13,647 nucleotides of DNA. Source: Haplosporangium gracile (taxonomy: Eukaryota > Mortierellomycota > Mortierellomycetes > Mortierellales > Mortierellaceae). This document shows positions 8,340-13,647 of this stretch, piece after piece. The stretch spans positions 6,543 to 20,189 of the forward strand of contig JAAAUF010000770.1 of the NCBI GenBank assembly GCA_015499985.1. Reading direction: 5' to 3'. Positions within the stretch are counted from its first letter, which is position 1. Each line of letters opens with the position of its first letter. The notes beneath the pieces are model-generated. The model did not search any database, had not been told where the DNA came from, and was given only the letters and a program-made list of their open reading frames with translations. Made by a program: the position numbers and the translations under genes.

Positions 8340-11300
8340 ATGACGGCTGCGATACCTGCCAGCAGGTTCTCAGAGACAAAATTCTCCGAGTCCTTTTGGT
8401 CCAACTCCCGGGGCGATTATGTCACAGGAATCAATGTCCTTCATTCAAAGTTGGACCAAGGCGTTGTCGAGGACCAGGAGATCCTGACCTACCTCCGTGA
8501 ACGGGTTGATGTCGAGCAACGCTATGGCAATGCCCTGATCGAGATGGGAAACCGTCGCCTCAAGGTAATTCCTCTCTCTCCTTCGCACTCTACCATATTA
8601 CTCTTTGGAGACACACCTCCACTGAGGACAGAAGCAAACAAAGGACGAACAACAAGAGGGCAATAAGGATAAACACCAGAAGAGAGCACCTTGCACACCA
8701 CAACCCTCGCCACCCCTTGTCCCCTGTTCTTTGTGTGCGTGGTGTTGTTGTTGTTGTTTTTTGCGCTGTGAGGGCTGTGCTGGTCTAGTCTGGTCTGGTC
8801 TGGGTATTTTTCGTCCGCACGCCCTTCTCTGGCCTTGGCCTGGTCTTCACAGATAGCCTGGCATGGCGTACGTGCGTGGTGAAGATTGGAAGAATACGAC
8901 CAATTGGGTGGTTCGAGATGGTTCTGCACGCCTTACCTGATTGTGGCAGGTTGGCTGGGGTATATTAGCACACTCTGTGAAAATAAGTCAAAAAAAAATA
9001 CCGTTGGCGTGTAACAGCTTTTTTTTCTTTTTTGCTGCTTCACTCGCGGCAGCCCACAATGACAAATATCGTCAACACCAAACAATGGAGCAAGGCAGCC
9101 TACCAATGAAAGAGAAACATTGGCATTGGAGGGACCAAGAAAGCACCGCATGCTTGATACAATAACATACGCCCTTCTTCGAGGAAGACGACAACACCCT
9201 TTTTTTCAAGGAACAGCCCTTCCTTCCTTCATTCCTTGGACGGAAGGACGGGCAGAGGCGAGATGGCAGCACATGATCGCACTTTATACAATACCATAAC
9301 TAAAAACAAACACCGCCCATTCCTTCTTTCCTTACACCCCTCTGTCCTATTTGTGTTTTGCCTTGAACAAATAGCTTGACGGATTCCTGAGAGACGACGG
9401 CGCTTCGTTGAGAAAGACATTCGAGACCATGAAGAATGAGAGCGTCGACCTCGGCAACGGTCACCTCTCTCTCGCCAACAATCTCAAGGAGCTCGTCCTC
9501 GCACCCCTTGTAAAGTTCAACACACAGGTCTATCAGACCACTCAGCAGAGCCGCGAGGATATCGAGAACCGGCTCAAGCTCTTTGACAAGCACCTCCTCG
9601 ACCTCGATCGATCCCACGCCACCTATGTCGCAAAGTGCAATGCCGCCGACCAGGCTGAAATGGAGGCCAACAAGATCGCCGCCGAGGATGCTGCTGTGCG
9701 TGAAGCTCACCCAGGTGGTTCATCCGGCAATCTCGATGTCGAACGTCGACACGAGTTTGCTTCTCAGCGGTTTACGATTCAGGAGCTCAACAAGTTTTTG
9801 AACAGGATGCGGGTCGAGGTCCCCTCGCAGGATGTCAAGGTTCCCATCATGGGAGTCTACAACAACTGCTGCACCGGATCCGCCATTGCACACTGGATCC
9901 AACAGAACACCAAAGCCAGGACGATCGAGGAAGCAGAGCACATCGGACAATCCCTCTCGGACGAGGGGTTCTTGCGACTGATCGGACAGCGTGGCAACCG
10001 ATTCTTGGCCTCGCCCGCCAATTTTTACCAGTGGCGCGACCAGATGTTTGAGCTCCTTGATGAGGACGATCGGGAGGAAGAAATGTCTCTCGTCAAGAGG
10101 ACCAAGCAGGAGGTCGAAAAGGCCGATGCTGCCTATCTCGCTGCTGTCAAGAAGGCTGACCTGACTCGCCTTCAGCTTGAAGTTGGCCTTGTAAGTTGTG
10201 TGTGGGCGAGCGAAAGAATGAGAGCACGTCGTTGTTTCTCGTCTTGCATATGATCCAGTTACTTGCAATGGTATCCTGCAACCATCGCATTCGCTTACTC
10301 GCCTCTACGGCCTTTTTTTTGCATCTATTATCTCTTTGAATGTTTTTATAGTTCTCTCATATGGATCTCCTGCAGCGCTGCGAATTCGAGCGCATCAACA
10401 CCTTCAAAAATGGTACGCATCCTTCTTTTTGTACTGTCTCTGTGTGCGCGACCGAGCTCGCTGATCTTTTTTCTAATCATTCCTCTCTGTCATTTGATAT
10501 CTGCAGCTTTTTTGAACTTTGCTGCCATCTTTTCGAACATTATCAGTATTACCCAGTCTGTTGCCGACCACTTGTTGATCTTCCAGGAAGCCCTTCGACC
10601 CGCCAACGATGTCCAGTATGTCATTGAACAGTACCGCACTGGAGCCTTTGTACCCATGCCCACTCTCTACAATCACTTTTACCTCGGATCTGGCTATGGT
10701 AACGTGCCACACAAGTCGGAGAGAACTGTTTCGGAGAAAGGAATAATAATAATAACAATAATAATAATAGGATGGAAAGAGAATACATGATCAGGGATAT
10801 TTTCTTCACTCTTGCTAACGTAATGAAATTCATCGCTCCCTGTTTTTTTACGCCGTGTTGTAATAGAACAAGTCTTTGGTGTCAACATTGAACAACACTG
10901 TAATTTCACCCGCAAGAAGGTTCCTCAACTCGTCACCAAGTGCTTGAGCAGAATCAAAAAGAGCTCTGTTCCCCTCACCAACGAACGTAAGTCCCTCGTG
11001 TCATTTGAACCGCTTCCCATTGTAAAAAAATGTCGACCTTTTAACGTGTTGTTAACACTTGAAACCGATTTGACTATGTCCACTTATTAGAGAAAGTTGC
11101 ATGCTGGACGGCCGAGGTCCCTTTGTCTGAAATCCACACTCTCCGTAACAAGATCAACCATGGTAAGCTGCAGTGTCACTTCCAGATTTATTAGCAATAA
11201 TGTTGTGCATAAATGACAAGTGACTATGAAACGAAATACTAATAACCATTTTACTTTGTGCCACAATTAGGCGGCAAGATTACTCAAAAGTTGTTGCGTC

Positions 11301-13017
11301 TTTTCGATGTGGCCACGGTCATTGGTGTTCTCCGTTTGTACTTCTTGGAACTCCCTGGATCCCTCTTGAACGGCGATGAATATGAGACTGTGAAGATCAT
11401 CTATTCAAGTGGTAAGGGTAGGCGAATACAACGACCCAGCAGGACTATTGTTTTTGGATCAAAAGGAAACACACTGGCATGGAGCGATCATTTTGTCAAT
11501 CGTACCGACGGTGATTCACTGCTTTCAGGATTATCAAGGAGTTGACATATCTATGAACTGCGATGCGCCCACAATGCAACGACTTGCTTACATTACTTCA
11601 TGTTGCACCCTCTTCATATTAGTGTCGGATGATGTAAATGATAGCAAGAACGATGCCAGGATCTCGTCCATCCGCAACTTGCTTGCCCTCCTCAGCCCTG
11701 CACGATTCTATACCCTTTACGAAGTCGTCAAGCACGTCAGCAAGTAAGTACCTTTGTAGTCGTTGGAGGTACTGCTGTGCACTTTTTTTTTCACCAAAGG
11801 ACATAACGAATTAACGAAAGTGTGCTACCTATTCCACTTCAACCTAGTTTGATCAAGGAGACATCTGCGGACGACGACTTTACACACTATATTGCTCACA
11901 GATGGGGACCCGTCTTCCTGCGACCTATTGAAGAGACGGCTGTCACATTGCACGACAAGCATCCCCAGCGTATGATGCGCGACATGCTGAAGATGACACA
12001 CCAGATCTTTGAGCCCATCAGGATGAGTCGCGAGGAGGGCAATCTTTCGCGGTCGGTAACGACTCGTGCTCCTGCCACACACTTGGGTCGTAACCGGAAG
12101 GGACCTGTCCGCCACAGTCGTGATCTCAAGAGCTCTCCTGTCTCTCCTACCTCCAATGGCCATGCTGGTCCTGGTGTACCCTCGATTGCTGTCGAAGGTC
12201 AGACTATTCCCGAAAATGCTATCGCTGCCGCCGTTGTTGCTACCGCCGCTGATAATGGATCTGGTGTTGGTGTTGGATCCTCTGGCACAGGCGCTGCTCC
12301 CCCCAAGCTTGCAAGGCGGCCACCCTCTTCGCGTTTCAACTTGACGCGCTATGTCAGCGCCCCCGAGATGTTTAGCGAGCAGTCAACGCAGAAGAAGAAG
12401 CCATTGTTGAATGGAACCAGCGGTGCAGCAGAGGACAAGGAAAATGGCGATGCCCAGACCCCTGGATTGTTGAACACTTCTGGATTAAAACCCGCTGCAG
12501 GAGGAGATAAGAGCAGCAGGTCGCCCTTGCGCCAGAGCGTGATGGCTGTTGAGGAGACCCCCGAGGAGGAGGATGAGGAGGACAGTGCCATTGCTAATGC
12601 CATGGCTGCCGAGGCTGCTGCTGCTGCTATGCTGATGCTGATGCTGATGCTGCTGCTGCTGTTGAGATCGCTACTCCTGTCGAGGCTGAAAGTGAGGCTA
12701 AGGTGACTTCTCTTGTTGTTGAGTCTGACATTGCTGCCCCCGAGCAGGATGTCCAGGCTGTTGCTACTGCCGAGTCCGAGTCGACAGCAGCCGAGGCTGT
12801 CGCGGTGTCGACCAACTCGTCTGGCGAGCAGCCCCAGGAGTGGAAGGCTGTCTCTGGACAAGAGTTTGAGGCATCTGGTCGCAAGCTCGAGAGACGTCGC
12901 AAGAACCGTCAGTCGTCCTTGGGACCTAACGGCACTGCTCCCAATGGGGTTGCAGCTGATACTAATGGCTTGTCGGCCGAGAGCGTCCTCCAGGCCCTGC
13001 GTGAGGAGGATAAGTAA
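8340..13017 (+). CDS. RGD2: F-BAR / DEP / RhoGAP-domain protein (Rgd2 type), C-terminal frame broken
   Basis: Exons: 8340-8564, 9375-10190, 10352-10412, 10507-10698, 10867-10986, 11091-11162, 11271-11411, 11623-11743, then 11848 onward. The nine exons join in frame. As written the frame stops at TGA 12704-12706 (868 aa). One base appears missing at about 12628; with it the protein would run to TAA 13015-13017 (972 aa). Domains: FCH/F-BAR from about residue 17, DEP at about 225-300 inserted within the F-BAR region, the last F-BAR helices at about 310-425, RhoGAP at about 432-610, then a Ser/Pro-rich basic tail (SSPVSPTS, RSPLRQS) and an acidic Ala-rich end. This order matches yeast Rgd2, a GAP for Cdc42 and Rho5 at the cortex. 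The RhoGAP domain aligns without gaps to the motif around LRELP but has Thr478 at the arginine-finger position, Arg517 for Lys, Leu521 for Arg and Tyr597 for the conserved Asn, so GTPase stimulation is doubtful. The start is the only ATG in 8181-8342. Confidence 0.9.
8565..9374 (+). other. 810-nt intron 1 of the F-BAR/RhoGAP gene
   Basis: Donor GTAATT after Lys75 and acceptor AAATAG before Leu76, both phase 0, join two halves of the F-BAR domain. The other introns of this gene are 94-211 nt, so this one is far longer. It holds a TGTTG-rich block (about 8741-8762), tandem TCTGG-type units (8779-8803) and several T or A runs. No exon with F-BAR-like coding was found inside. Confidence 0.8.
11412..11622 (+). 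other. Intron 7 of the RhoGAP gene, with an ambiguous acceptor
   Basis: Donor GTAAGG. The acceptor CATATTAG at 11615-11622 is preceded by a CCCTCTTC pyrimidine tract and gives a RhoGAP-like junction (YSS-VSDD...ARISSIRNLL). An earlier AG at 11537-11538 (ATCAAG) is also in frame and would insert 28 extra residues that do not resemble a RhoGAP domain; the TTTCAG at 11523-11528 is out of frame. The later acceptor is preferred. Confidence 0.7.
12614..12660 (+). repeat. GCT / GCTGAT microsatellite in coding sequence, with a missing base
   Basis: Five GCT units (12614-12628) are followed by ATGCTGATGCTGAT and then four GCT units. The regular pattern would be GCT-GAT-GCT-GAT, but a G is absent between 12628 and 12629. 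With that G the frame codes for alternating Ala-Asp and poly-Ala and continues openly to 13017. Without it the frame reads alternating Met-Leu then poly-Leu and stops at 12706. Confidence 0.85.
12631..13017 (+). other. Out-of-frame C-terminal coding segment of the RhoGAP gene
   Basis: This frame is open for 128 codons to TAA 13015-13017. It encodes an acidic, Ala/Glu/Ser-rich stretch, then a basic patch (KLERRRKNRQ), and ends LREEDK. Codon choice (GAG, GCT, GTC, AAG, CTC/CTT) and composition match the Glu/Ala-rich sequence just upstream of the repeat, whereas the frame read without the missing base ends in a Leu-rich artefactual tail. It is best explained as the true C terminus of the same protein. 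A weak intron (GTGATG at 12539 to GAG at 12664-12666) would also connect the frames but would remove coding-like acidic sequence. Confidence 0.75.
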
Positions 13018-13647
13018 ACCTTTGGGTTGTGTGTAATTTGAGAGTTCAGAGTTGAGGAGGTTGAGGTTAGAGATTGAACTATGGATTCCCGCTCTCTTCC
13101 TTTACTCGTCGGTCTTTCTTTTTTCTCCACTCTACCCCCACCACTCTTAGTTGCACCTTTCGTGCGCTTTGTGAACATAGTGAACATAGTTTTTGTTGTT
13201 GAATTTTTTGTCTTTATTATTACCTTTTGTCCGTCCTCTTATTGCTTGGACACCCACATCCATCTACCATTACCACACCTTTCGCAAATTAAAAAAATAG
13301 CGCACATACATAATTCACGCTTTGTTGATGAATTACGATGGTTTGCGCCAATGACAAGAAGAGGGCCGAATCCAGGAAAAGAGAATGGGCAACCAGAACT
13401 CACGACACTCATCAAACACATCGACACGGTCCTCTTCTCCTAGTTGGTTGTGTAAGGTATTCCTTAAAACGTACCTTACTTTTGACGAAGACGGACAGCA
13501 CTCCTATTATTATAACCCTCCCTCCTCTTACCATTCGCACAGAAGGGAGCGTCTACAATAGTAAGGAAGATGGTCTGGTTCACATAGTCTGATCGCGCTT
13601 CCTCTTTTCTTTTATTTTGGTATCCTTTTCAACTAGATTAAAAAAAA
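13018..13647 (+). other. 3' flank of the RhoGAP gene, nothing else recognised
   Basis: This holds a T/C-rich segment (about 13092-13160), a directly repeated GTGAACATA pair (13171-13188), and an A run after AATT at about 13287-13297 that could be near a poly(A) site. Open frames on both strands have no recognisable domain and poor composition. No start of a neighbouring gene is supported before the window ends. Confidence 0.5.

Noticed and set aside
8100..8404. Minus-strand Lys/Arg/Glu/Gly-rich frames
   Set aside because: They are complements of the pyrimidine-rich leader and the first F-BAR exon; composition follows the DNA skew.
9300..10268. Long minus-strand frames opposite exon 2 of the RhoGAP gene
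   Set aside because: The plus strand encodes clear F-BAR and DEP sequence here; the antisense frames are shadows of its codon pattern.
12614..12660. Programmed ribosomal frameshift at the GCT repeat
   Set aside because: No X-XXY-YYZ slippery heptamer or shifty stop is present, and the regular hexamer pattern with one base missing is better explained by an indel or sequence error.
13081..13592. Plus-strand frames in the 3' flank, one with a hydrophobic middle
   Set aside because: They lie after the stop codon of the RhoGAP gene, are driven by T-rich DNA, and show no domain or splice structure.
1..13647. tRNA, rRNA, CRISPR array, transposon ends or a defence or biosynthetic cluster
   Set aside because: No T-loop/anticodon arrangement, rRNA-like block, spaced direct-repeat array, terminal inverted repeat or transposase-like protein was recognised on either strand.

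Overview
The window is fungal nuclear DNA. It carries spliceosomal introns with GT...AG ends and GTAAGN-type donors, pyrimidine-rich gene leaders, a Zn2Cys6 transcription factor and an F-BAR/DEP/RhoGAP protein. The long T-rich introns, low-complexity regulators and intron density fit an early-diverging filamentous fungus such as a Mortierella relative. That placement is an inference from style and was not tested. All recognisable genes read on the + strand.

Layout: (1) 289-2907, a two-exon Zn2Cys6 DNA-binding protein with a long Ser/Gln/His/Asn-rich N-terminal half. A 933-nt intron splits the zinc cluster just after its first cysteine. (2) 2908-4031, its 3' flank with two near-adjacent hairpins and a 21-nt A tract, then sequence with no supportable gene. 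(3) 4032-5128, a decayed, internally deleted copy of the next gene. (4) 5520-7232, an intact four-exon orthologue of SCCPDH, the saccharopine dehydrogenase-like oxidoreductase (441 aa). (5) 7233-8339, its 3' flank with a degenerate heptamer array, then simple-sequence and pyrimidine-rich DNA leading into the last gene. (6) 8340-13017, a nine-exon F-BAR + DEP + RhoGAP protein of the yeast Rgd2 type. As written its reading frame breaks in a GCT/GAT microsatellite at about 12628. The natural C terminus continues in another frame to 13017. (7) 13018-13647, the 3' flank.

The genes do not form an evident pathway: a regulator, a lipid-droplet-type oxidoreductase with its dead tandem paralogue, and a membrane-curvature/Rho-signalling protein. 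No mobile element, CRISPR array, tRNA, rRNA or multi-gene novel system was seen. The observations most worth following are the RhoGAP domain that lacks the canonical catalytic residues, the frame break in its C-terminal repeat, the decayed SCCPDH duplicate, and the tandem SUMO-type motifs and cluster-splitting intron of the transcription factor.
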